In this document: one piece after another, positions 1 through 5,362 of the stretch
How the letters are laid out: every line of letters starts with the position of its first letter
How positions within the stretch are numbered: the first letter of the stretch is position 1
Assembly: GCA_945886995.1 (NCBI GenBank)
Contig: CAMCZJ010000211.1
Location: 1-5,362, forward strand
Source: Asaia bogorensis
GTDB lineage: Bacteria > Pseudomonadota > Alphaproteobacteria > Acetobacterales > Acetobacteraceae
Direction of reading: 5' to 3'
Length of the DNA stretch: 5,362 nucleotides
Translations under genes and position numbers: made by a program
Notes under the pieces: generated by a model
The model's input: the letters and a program-made list of their open reading frames with translations, nothing else
The model's database searches: none
What the model was told of the DNA's origin: nothing

Positions 1-336
1 AGTGATGCCGAATTGCGCGCGTTATACGAAAACGCACTCTGCCTGATTTTTCCATCGCGCTATGAAGGTTTTGGCCTGCCGCCTTTGGAAGCCATGACCT
101 GCGGCTGCCCGCTTGTCGCCGCCCATGCCGGTGCGGTGCCCGAAGTATGCGGCGAAGCCGCGCTGTGGTTCGACCCGCTGCGGCCTGAGACCTTGGTGGA
201 GGCCTTGGAACGGCTGCTGGATGAAGAAGGCCTGGCCGCCGGCATGCGGGATGCTGGGTTGAAGCGTGCGGCGCATTATACCTGGGAAAAGGCAGCGCTT
301 GCCTTGTTGTCTCTAGTCAGAAAGAACGCGCCATGA
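1..336 (+). CDS. GT4 family glycosyltransferase, C-terminal part (5' end outside window)
   Basis: The reading frame is open from the first base of the window, so the gene starts upstream; the TTG at position 13 is an internal Leu codon, not a start. The 111 visible residues are the end of the nucleotide-sugar-binding domain of a GT-B fold, GT4-family glycosyltransferase. The diagnostic E-x7-E motif lies in RYEGFGLPPLEAM (E22 and E30, counted from base 1), followed by GCPLVA, AGAVPEV and a WFDP segment, the standard order for this domain. The C-terminal helix (about residues 90-108) closes the domain. Such enzymes move a hexose, often mannose, from a nucleotide sugar to a growing lipid-linked glycan in the cytoplasm. 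The TGA stop overlaps the next ATG by four bases (ATGA), which puts the gene in the same operon as the following glycosyltransferases. The donor sugar cannot be read from this fragment. Confidence 0.93.
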   Translation, partial: SDAELRALYENALCLIFPSRYEGFGLPPLEAMTCGCPLVAAHAGAVPEVCGEAALWFDPLRPETLVEALERLLDEEGLAAGMRDAGLKRAAHYTWEKAALALLSLVRKNAP

Positions 337-1463
337 AACTCGCTCTGGTGCATGAATGGCTGGATAGCTATGCGGGTTCCGAACGCGTGCTGGAACAGCT
401 TCTGCTGGAATGGCCGGAAGCGGATGTCTTCGCTGTCTGTGATTTCATGCCGGAAGCCGAGCGCGGTTTTCTGCAAGGCAAGAAGGTCACTACCAGCTTC
501 ATTCAGCGCATGCCTTTTGCCCACAAGCATTTCCGCAAATTCCTGGGCCTGATGCCGCTGGCCATCGAACAGCTTGATCTTTCCGGCTACGATGTTGTGA
601 TTTCATCCTCTCACGCTGTTGCCAAGGGCGTGCTGACGGGGCCGGGGCAGATTCATATTTCCTATGTGCATAGCCCCATGCGCTATGCCTGGGATTTGCA
701 GCACCAATATCTACGCGAAGCGGGCCTCACGCGCGGCCTGAAGGGCGCCTATACGCGCTGGCTTTTGCATCGCATGCGGCTTTGGGATCGCGCGAGTGCG
801 CTTAACCCCGATATCGTGCTCGCCAATTCAAGCTACATCGCGGAACGGATTCAAAAAACCTGGCGGCGCGATGCGCGGGTTTTGCATCCGCCGGTGGATA
901 TCGAAAGCTTCACGCCGGCGCAAAACAAGGGTGATTACTACCTGATTGCATCGCGTATCGTGCCCTATAAGCGGATTGACCTGATCGCCGCCGCTTTCCG
1001 CGCCATGCCCGCGCGCAAGCTGATGATTGTGGGTGATGGCCCGAATGAGGCGCAGGCACGCGCCGCCGCCGGTGATGCGCCCAATATCACCTTCAAGGGC
1101 CGCGTCGCACGGGCGGAGCTGATTGCGCTGACGCAAGGCGCGCGCGCCGCAGTTTTCGCCGCCGAGGAAGACTTCGGCATCGCAACAGTTGAAGCGCAAG
1201 CCTGCGGCACGCCGGTGATCGCCTATGGCCGCGGCGGCGCGCGCGATATCGTGGTGGCGCCACCCGATACCCGACCCACCGGCATTTTCTTTCAGGAACA
1301 AACCACCGCAAGCCTGATCGCCGCTGTGGAGCGTTTTGTGGCCATGGCGCCCGCCATCACGCCCGAGGACTGCCGCGCCAATGCGGAACGCTTCAGCAAT
1401 GCGCGTTTTCGCCGCAGCTTTCGCCAAGTGGTGCATGAAGCACTTGGGATCGCCTCGACATGA
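333..1463 (+). CDS. GT4 family glycosyltransferase, WbaZ-like (putative mannosyltransferase)
   Basis: A complete 376-residue GT-B fold glycosyltransferase of normal length for GT4. The N-terminal acceptor domain opens with MKLALVHEWLDSYAGSERVL, whose HEWL-x4-GSE pattern is typical of the WbaZ-like subgroup. It also carries YVHSPMRYAWD at 111-121, another subgroup hallmark. The donor domain shows ASRIVPYKRID (206-216), VGDGP (233-237), FKGRV (254-258) and the E-x7-E motif (E279 and E287) followed by ACGTPVIA. WbaZ relatives are mostly mannosyltransferases of O-antigen and exopolysaccharide assembly, so a GDP-mannose-type donor is plausible but not proven here. No signal peptide is seen; action at the cytoplasmic membrane face is expected. 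The ATG lies inside the stop of the preceding gene (ATGA), with only a weak purine stretch (AGAAAG) upstream, so initiation probably relies on translational coupling. The stop overlaps the next start in the same way. Confidence 0.93.
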   Translation: MKLALVHEWLDSYAGSERVLEQLLLEWPEADVFAVCDFMPEAERGFLQGKKVTTSFIQRMPFAHKHFRKFLGLMPLAIEQLDLSGYDVVISSSHAVAKGVLTGPGQIHISYVHSPMRYAWDLQHQYLREAGLTRGLKGAYTRWLLHRMRLWDRASALNPDIVLANSSYIAERIQKTWRRDARVLHPPVDIESFTPAQNKGDYYLIASRIVPYKRIDLIAAAFRAMPARKLMIVGDGPNEAQARAAAGDAPNITFKGRVARAELIALTQGARAAVFAAEEDFGIATVEAQACGTPVIAYGRGGARDIVVAPPDTRPTGIFFQEQTTASLIAAVERFVAMAPAITPEDCRANAERFSNARFRRSFRQVVHEALGIAST

Positions 1464-2335
1464 GGTTCTCGCTTATTGTCGCAACGCTTGGCCGCAGCAG
1501 CGAAATCGGCGAATTGCTGGAGAGCCTGCTGGCGCAAGGGCGCGATGATTTTGAAGTGATCATCGTGGATCAGAATGCGGATGGTCGCGTGGCGCCGGTG
1601 CTACAGCCTTATGAAGCGCGCCTCACCATCACCCATCTGCGTTCCAGCATCCGCAACGCCAATCATGCGCGCAATCTTGGGCTACGGGCGGCGCAGGGTG
1701 AGATCGTGACTTTCCCCGATGATGATTGCCTTTATCCGGCGGGCGTCTTGGCGCGCGTAGATGCCGCCTTTCACGCGGCACCATCGCTTGGCGTGCTGAC
1801 AGGCCCAGCGGCATCACCAGAAGGCGGGCTTGGATCGGGGCGTTGGCGTGAAGCCTCAGGCGCGATTGACCTGACCAACGTCTGGACCAGCGTCATTGAA
1901 TTCAACCTGTTCCTGCCGCGCCAATTGATGCTGTCGCTGGGTGGCTTTGATGAGAAGCTTGGCCCCGGCACGCGCTGGGGCTCGGCTGAGGGCAATGATC
2001 TGGTCTGCCGCGCCATGGCACGCGGTACGGTGGCGCAATATGATGCGGGTTTGCGCATCATCCATCCGGATAAGCGCTTAACGGAAGTGGCTGTGTCTCG
2101 TGCGGCGAGTTACGGGCGTGGGCTTGGCTTCGTGCTGCGCCGGCATGGCGTACCGCCTTCCGTCTGGTTCGCCTTTCTGGTGCGCCCCTTCGGCGGTGCG
2201 CTGATCAGCCTTGCAATACTACGCTTTCACAACGCCGCCTATTACGCGATGAGCTTTTGGGGCCGGCTGATTGGTGGCATGGCGCGGGAAGCGCGTGAAG
2301 CGCCCCTGCCCGCACCGCTGCAAGGGGCCGCGTGA
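1460..2335 (+). CDS. GT2 family glycosyltransferase (GT-A fold)
   Basis: A 291-residue GT-A fold enzyme. The first strand MRFSLIVATLGR and the following FEVIIVDQNADG (31-42) form the nucleotide-binding start of the GT2 fold. NHARNLGLRAAQGEIVTFPDDD contains the metal- and UDP-binding triple Asp (87-89). The second half has LGGFDEKLGPGTRWGSAEGNDL (from residue 160), the usual acceptor/catalytic-base region. Here the common ED pair reads E177-G178, with D180 just after, a modest variation. Residues 235-275 are strongly hydrophobic (WFAFLVRPFGGALISLAIL and beyond), suggesting attachment to the inner membrane. The substrate cannot be assigned; a role in polysaccharide repeat-unit assembly follows from the neighbours. 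The ATG sits in an ATGA overlap with the preceding stop and has no clear Shine-Dalgarno of its own, so translation is likely coupled. Confidence 0.92.
   Translation: MRFSLIVATLGRSSEIGELLESLLAQGRDDFEVIIVDQNADGRVAPVLQPYEARLTITHLRSSIRNANHARNLGLRAAQGEIVTFPDDDCLYPAGVLARVDAAFHAAPSLGVLTGPAASPEGGLGSGRWREASGAIDLTNVWTSVIEFNLFLPRQLMLSLGGFDEKLGPGTRWGSAEGNDLVCRAMARGTVAQYDAGLRIIHPDKRLTEVAVSRAASYGRGLGFVLRRHGVPPSVWFAFLVRPFGGALISLAILRFHNAAYYAMSFWGRLIGGMAREAREAPLPAPLQGAA
2322..2327 (+). promoter_or_regulatory. Ribosome binding site deciding the start at 2335
   Basis: AAGGGG lies within the last codons of the preceding glycosyltransferase. It is seven bases before the ATG at 2335 but only four before the alternative GTG at 2332, which favours the ATG. 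It is the clearest Shine-Dalgarno-like element among the three overlapping glycosyltransferase starts. Confidence 0.5.
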
Positions 2336-3204
2336 TGCATATCACCATCGGCATCGCCACACGCGGCAGGCCGGCCATTCTGGCGGGTGTCTTGCGTGAT
2401 CTAGCGAGGCAATCACGCCCGGCGGATCGCATTATCGTCTGCCATGTCTACGCCGATGACATCACCGGCTGTGAAGCGATCCCTAGCGTGGACTTCATCA
2501 CCGCACCTGCCGGCCTACCGCGCCAGCGCAACCGTATTCTGGACGCGGCGCGTGACGGTGATGTTGTGCTGTTTTTGGATGATGATTTCCTATGTAATGC
2601 GCAATTCCTTGCCGTGCTGGAAAGCTGCTTCCAGAAACATCCTGAAATGGTGGTTGCCACCGGCACGGTGATCGCCGATGGCGCCAATGCACCGGGCTAT
2701 GATTTGGCCGAAGGCGCGGCGTTGCTCGCCGCCGACCCCGGTGCGGTGGATGCTTCTGCGGTGACGGAAGCCTTCAACGGCTATGGCTGCAACATGGCCT
2801 TTCGTATGGCTACCGTGCGCGCCCATGACATTCGCGTTGATGAACGCCTACCACTTTACGCCTGGTATGAGGATATTGATGTCACGCGCCAGCTTGGCGT
2901 GCATGGGAAAATCCTGCGCCTTGCCGGTGCGCGCGGCGTGCATCTTGGCGCGAAGGCAGGGCGCGTGCCGGGCCTCAGGCTTGGTTATTCGCAGGTGGTG
3001 AACCCGATCTACCTTGCCATTAAAGGCTCCTTCCCCTGGAGCCACGCCATCCCAAGTGCAGCACGCCATTGCGCGAAGAACCTGCTGCGCTCGGCTTTTC
3101 CGGAACCCTGGGCGGATCGCTGGGGCCGGTTTCGCGGCAATATGATCGGGCTTTGGGATTTGCTGCGCGGGCGCGTCACGCCGGAACGCATTCTGGATTT
3201 GTAG
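2335..3204 (+). CDS. GT2 family glycosyltransferase (GT-A fold), last gene of the polysaccharide cluster segment
   Basis: A GT-A fold GT2 glycosyltransferase of 289 residues from the ATG at 2335. A GTG one codon earlier (2332) is also possible, giving 290 residues. I prefer the ATG because AAGGGG (2322-2327) is seven bases upstream, better spaced than for the GTG, and because it forms the common TGATG stop/start overlap. The protein begins MHITIGIATRGRP, continues with GLPRQRNRILDAA (60-72) and the metal-binding triple Asp in LFLDDDF (82-84), then GYGCNMAFR (149-157) and the ED pair in YAWYEDIDVTRQLG (E179, D180), the likely catalytic base. The C-terminal stretch with GVHLGAKAGR and LGYSQVVNPIYLAIKG resembles exopolysaccharide GT2 enzymes. 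No signal peptide is visible. It presumably adds one sugar of the repeat unit; donor and acceptor are unknown. It is unlike its GT2 neighbour outside the core motifs, so it is not a recent tandem copy. Confidence 0.92.
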   Translation: MHITIGIATRGRPAILAGVLRDLARQSRPADRIIVCHVYADDITGCEAIPSVDFITAPAGLPRQRNRILDAARDGDVVLFLDDDFLCNAQFLAVLESCFQKHPEMVVATGTVIADGANAPGYDLAEGAALLAADPGAVDASAVTEAFNGYGCNMAFRMATVRAHDIRVDERLPLYAWYEDIDVTRQLGVHGKILRLAGARGVHLGAKAGRVPGLRLGYSQVVNPIYLAIKGSFPWSHAIPSAARHCAKNLLRSAFPEPWADRWGRFRGNMIGLWDLLRGRVTPERILDL

Positions 3205-3261
3205 GGCGCGCACCCCGCGCATTTACCCCCTTTCCCTTCTGGCCAAGGCAGTGGAACATCC

Positions 3262-3277
3262 CCTGATCAATATCAGG
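3262..3277. repeat. Small inverted repeat CCTGAT-CAAT-ATCAGG overlapping a Shine-Dalgarno
   Basis: Perfect 6-base arms CCTGAT (3262-3267) and ATCAGG (3272-3277) flank the 4-base loop CAAT in the 86-base spacer between the glycosyltransferase block and the DUF35 gene. The right arm shares AGG with the AGGAGG Shine-Dalgarno at 3275-3280. A hairpin in the mRNA could hide half of that site, or the DNA palindrome could bind a repressor. It could also be chance; six-base arms are short. No clear -35/-10 pair was recognised next to it. Confidence 0.35.
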
Positions 3278-3283
3278 AGGAAG
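3275..3283 (+). promoter_or_regulatory. Strong ribosome binding site of the DUF35 gene
   Basis: AGGAGGAAG precedes the ATG at 3291, with ten bases between AGGAGG and the start codon, slightly longer than optimal. It supports this ATG as the true start and shows that translation begins anew here rather than being coupled to the upstream glycosyltransferase, whose stop is 86 bases away. Confidence 0.7.
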
Positions 3284-3290
3284 CTCAGCC

Positions 3291-3707
3291 ATGAGCCTTG
3301 AACCAGGCCGCGCCCGGCCGGAACCCACACCCGAAACCCGCCACTTCTGGGAGGGGCTGCGCCAAGGCAAGCTGTTGCTCCAGCGCTGTGGCGATACGGG
3401 CAAGCCCTATTTTCCACCGCGCCCCTTCAGCCCCTATACCGGCACGCGCAATGTGGAAGTTTTTGAAGCTTCAGGCCGTGGCACGCTGCATTCCTATGTG
3501 ATCCATCATCGCCCGGTGCCTGGCTTCAAGCCGCCCTATGCGATTGCGGTAGTGGAGCTTGAAGAAGGCCCGCGCATGATGACGAATATCGTGGAATGCC
3601 CGCAAACGCCGGAAGCCTTGGTGCTTGATATGAAGCTGGAATTGGCGCCGACCAAGATGGATGACGACATCACCCTGCCCCTTTTCCGCCCCGCAAAGGA
3701 GGCTTGA
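3291..3707 (+). CDS. DUF35 family OB-fold/zinc-ribbon-like protein, partner of thiolase
   Basis: A 138-residue protein with the full DUF35 layout: an N-terminal helix with TRHFWEGLRQGKLLLQRC (about 17-33), a rubredoxin-like knuckle (33-50), and an OB-fold domain beginning FEASGRGTLHSYVIHHRP (58-75) and continuing PPYAIAVVELEEGPRMMTNIV (81-101). In typical members the knuckle is C-x2-C-x10-C-x2-C and binds zinc. Here the spacing is exact but the residues are C33, T36, S47 and T50, so ordinary four-cysteine zinc binding is unlikely. DUF35 proteins are usually encoded beside thiolase-superfamily genes and bind their partner, helping substrate binding or handover (known for archaeal thiolase/HMG-CoA synthase complexes and for the bacterial Ltp2 aldolase). 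The next gene is such a thiolase, three bases after this stop. The start is supported by AGGAGG upstream. The metabolic substrate is unknown. Confidence 0.9.
   Translation: MSLEPGRARPEPTPETRHFWEGLRQGKLLLQRCGDTGKPYFPPRPFSPYTGTRNVEVFEASGRGTLHSYVIHHRPVPGFKPPYAIAVVELEEGPRMMTNIVECPQTPEALVLDMKLELAPTKMDDDITLPLFRPAKEA
3695..3702 (+). promoter_or_regulatory. Near-consensus ribosome binding site of the thiolase gene
   Basis: AAAGGAGG lies in the last codons of the DUF35 gene, eight bases before the ATG at 3711. The strong match and ideal spacing fix the thiolase start and predict efficient translation coupled in place to the upstream gene. Confidence 0.7.
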
Positions 3708-3710
3708 GCC

Positions 3711-4859
3711 ATGATACGTCCCGGTGAAATCGCCATTGTTGGCGCGGCCGAAAGCACGCGCATCGGCGCTGTGCCCGATATGGCGCAAATCATGCTGCAT
3801 GCGGATGCGGCGCTGAATGCCATGGCAGATGCAGGCTTGAAGCCTGGCGATATTGATGGCGTTGCCTGTGTTGGCCCCATGATGCCGCAGCAGATCGCCC
3901 ATTACCTTGGCATCACGCCGAAATGGGTGGATGGCACAGGTGTGGGCGGCTGTTCCTTCATGCTGCATGTGCGCCATGCGGCCGCGGCCATCCATGCCGG
4001 CTATTGCAAGACCGTGCTGATCACGCATGGCGAAAGCGGCAAATCACGCGTCAATGGCACGCCGCGCCCGCCGGAACCGCAAAGCCTGAATGGCCAATTC
4101 GAAGCGCCGTTTGGTCCCATGGGCCCGCCAACACTCTTCCCCATTCCCGTGCTGCGCTACATGAAGACCTATGGCGTGACGCATGAAAAAATGGCGCAGG
4201 TTGCGGTCGTGCAGCGCGAATGGGCGGCGAAGAATCCACGCGCGGCCTTCAAGGACCCGATCACGATTGATGATGTGCTGAACAGCAAAATGATCGCCTA
4301 TCCCTTCCGGCTGCTGCAATGCTGCCTGGTGACGGATGGCGGCGGCGCGCTGATCCTGACCTCATCTGATCGTGCCAAGGATTTCCCGACCAAGCCATGC
4401 TACATCCTGGGCAGCGGTGAAAGTGTCGAAACCACCATGGTAAGCCAGATGGAGGATTTCACTTCATCTCGCGCCTTCCGCGTGGCGGGGCCGGAAGCCT
4501 TCCGCATGGCGGGCATCAAGCACGCGGAAGTGGATCATTTGATGATCTATGACGCCTTCGCGCATCTGCCCATGTATGGCTTGGAAGATCTTGGCTTCGT
4601 CAAGTGTGGTGAAGCCAAGGATTTCATCTGGGAACGCAATACCGCGCCGGGTGGCAAGCTGCCAATCAATACCAATGGCGGTGGGCTTTCTTATACCCAT
4701 ACTGGCATGTATGGCATGTTCGCTCTGCAGGAAAGCGTGCGCCAAGTGCGCGGCACAGCGCCGGCCCAGGTGCCCAATGTGAAAATCAGCGTGGCGCATG
4801 GCGTGGGCGGCATGTTCTCTGCCTCCGGCACGGTGGTGCTCAGCAATCAACGTCCCTGA
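3711..4859 (+). CDS. Thiolase-superfamily protein, SCP-x/Ltp2-like (acyl-CoA thiolase or aldolase)
   Basis: A 382-residue thiolase-fold protein, normal length for the SCP-x-type group. The N-terminal half starts IAIVGAAES (7-15) and includes LKPGDIDGVACVGP (43-56). The position of the usual Cys-x-Ser/Thr-Gly nucleophile loop reads GVGGCSFMLHVRHAAAAIHAG (from residue 77). By ungapped reading to the following helix, the nucleophile position falls at G80, with C81 one residue off. The C-terminal half has MIYDAFAHLPMYGLEDLGF (278-296), NTNGGGLSYTHTGMYG (320-335; H330 matches the family's GHP histidine) and VAHGVGGMFSASG (361-373), where H363 stands in place of the second thiolase cysteine, as in SCP-x relatives. 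A normal CoA thiolase is therefore doubtful; a retro-aldolase like Ltp2 or another acyl-CoA reaction is possible. It probably forms a complex with the DUF35 protein encoded just upstream. Cytoplasmic; no signal peptide. Confidence 0.88.
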   Translation: MIRPGEIAIVGAAESTRIGAVPDMAQIMLHADAALNAMADAGLKPGDIDGVACVGPMMPQQIAHYLGITPKWVDGTGVGGCSFMLHVRHAAAAIHAGYCKTVLITHGESGKSRVNGTPRPPEPQSLNGQFEAPFGPMGPPTLFPIPVLRYMKTYGVTHEKMAQVAVVQREWAAKNPRAAFKDPITIDDVLNSKMIAYPFRLLQCCLVTDGGGALILTSSDRAKDFPTKPCYILGSGESVETTMVSQMEDFTSSRAFRVAGPEAFRMAGIKHAEVDHLMIYDAFAHLPMYGLEDLGFVKCGEAKDFIWERNTAPGGKLPINTNGGGLSYTHTGMYGMFALQESVRQVRGTAPAQVPNVKISVAHGVGGMFSASGTVVLSNQRP

Positions 4860-4871
4860 GAGAGGTTGAAG

Positions 4872-5362
4872 ATGACGGAGGCGGTGAATTTACGCGAAAG
4901 GGTGAAGGAACCGCCTTCGCCATTGCTGGTGGAAAGCTATTATCGCGGGTCAGTCGCGCGGGCGCAGAATTATGTCTTTGCCCATGAGATGTGGGTACAT
5001 CTGGCGCATGGGCTGATGCTGGAACGCCAAGGCATTATCGCGCGTGATGCCATGGCGCAAATCCTACTGGAAATTATTGCGATGGCTGATGCCGGGCCGG
5101 ATGCGGTGCCGGTGGATTACCGTCAGGAAGATCTCTATTCCTATGTCGAGAAACTGATCATCCAAAAACTTGGCCCCGATATTGGTGGGCGGCTGCATAC
5201 CGGGCGGAGCCGGAATGATCTGAACGCAACCACCTGGCGCATGGCGTTGCGCGCGGAATTGCTGGTGGTGCTTGGGCTGCTGGTTGATCTGCGGCAGACG
5301 ATGCTTGCGCTGGCTGAGGAACACATCGCCACCATCATGCCTGGCTATACGCATGGCCAGCA
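4872..5362 (+). CDS. Argininosuccinate lyase-family protein (ArgH-like), 3' end outside window
   Basis: An ATG at 4872, twelve bases after the thiolase stop and six after AGAGG, opens a frame that runs to the window end without a stop (163 codons plus two bases). The product belongs to the fumarase/aspartase superfamily, argininosuccinate lyase branch. QEDLYSYVEKLI (85-96) is followed by the signature GGRLHTGRSRND (105-116, with LNAT after it) and MPGYTHGQ (156-163), holding the conserved Thr-His pair (T160, H161). The third block with the catalytic Ser loop lies beyond the window. Canonical ArgH has WGGRF near its N-terminus, HTGRSRNDQVAT and MPGYTHLQ; here WGGRF is absent, QV is replaced by LN and L by G. 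With a DUF35-thiolase pair rather than arg genes upstream, it is probably a paralogue that removes an amine from another N-substituted aspartate-like compound by beta-elimination. True argininosuccinate lyase activity is not excluded. Confidence 0.9.
   Translation, partial: MTEAVNLRERVKEPPSPLLVESYYRGSVARAQNYVFAHEMWVHLAHGLMLERQGIIARDAMAQILLEIIAMADAGPDAVPVDYRQEDLYSYVEKLIIQKLGPDIGGRLHTGRSRNDLNATTWRMALRAELLVVLGLLVDLRQTMLALAEEHIATIMPGYTHGQ

Noticed and set aside
13..15. TTG as the start of the first gene
   Set aside because: The frame is open to the window edge and the fragment is only the end of a GT4 domain, so the true start lies upstream.
828..1436. 202-codon open frame on the minus strand
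   Set aside because: It lies wholly inside the GT4 gene, whose donor-domain motifs are unmistakable; long antisense frames are common in high-GC coding DNA.
1460..3204. Recent tandem duplication of the two GT2 genes
   Set aside because: The proteins share only the fold-level motifs (triple Asp and the acceptor region) and differ in the rest of the sequence, so any common origin is ancient.
3206..3220. GCGCG-CACCC-CGCGC inverted repeat just after the last glycosyltransferase stop, as a rho-independent terminator
   Set aside because: The stem is only five base pairs and is followed by ATTTACCCCC rather than a T-tract; such short GC repeats arise easily in this composition.
3471..4028. 185-codon open frame on the minus strand
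   Set aside because: It crosses the junction of the DUF35 and thiolase genes, both with clear family motifs and good ribosome sites. Its product looks like low-complexity shadow sequence rich in His, Arg and Ala.
5064..5354. 96-codon open frame on the minus strand at the window end
   Set aside because: It is antisense to the ArgH-like gene, whose HTGRSRND and MPGYTH blocks are read on the + strand; no motif supports the minus frame.

Overview
The window is high-GC bacterial DNA with all genes on the + strand and almost no intergenic space. Codon use rich in GCG, CGC, GGC and CTG, together with the gene types, fits an alphaproteobacterium, perhaps of the Acetobacteraceae/Rhodospirillales. That placement is an impression from composition and gene content, not a proven assignment. 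I found no RNA gene, mobile element, CRISPR array or long repeat, and no gene-free stretch longer than about 90 bases.

Region 1 (1-3204) is the end of a surface-polysaccharide gene cluster with four consecutive glycosyltransferases. The first is the C-terminal part of a GT4 enzyme cut by the window start. It is followed by a full GT4 enzyme of the WbaZ-like mannosyltransferase type and two GT2 (GT-A fold) enzymes. All three junctions overlap by 1 to 4 bases (ATGA, ATGA, TGATG), so the four genes are probably translationally coupled and act in one pathway, adding sugars in turn to a lipid-linked exopolysaccharide, capsule or O-antigen unit at the cytoplasmic face of the inner membrane.

Region 2 (3205-3290) is a short spacer separating two unrelated functions. 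It has a good Shine-Dalgarno sequence, partly inside a small inverted repeat, but no convincing promoter or terminator.

Region 3 (3291-5362) looks like the start of a second, metabolic operon: a small DUF35 (OB-fold/zinc-ribbon) protein, a thiolase-like protein of the SCP-x/Ltp2 type, and the first 163 codons of an argininosuccinate lyase-family protein that runs off the window. The DUF35 and thiolase genes form a classic partner pair, expected to make a complex acting on acyl-CoA substrates. Two details stand out. The DUF35 zinc knuckle has lost three of its four cysteines while keeping the spacing. The thiolase lacks the usual Cys-x-Ser/Thr-Gly nucleophile motif, which recalls the thiolase-fold aldolases. 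The ArgH-like protein lacks the N-terminal WGGRF signature and has changes in its conserved blocks, so it may be a lyase for something other than argininosuccinate. Together the three suggest an uncharacterised C-C/C-N lyase or acyl-CoA pathway; this is inference from gene order and motifs.
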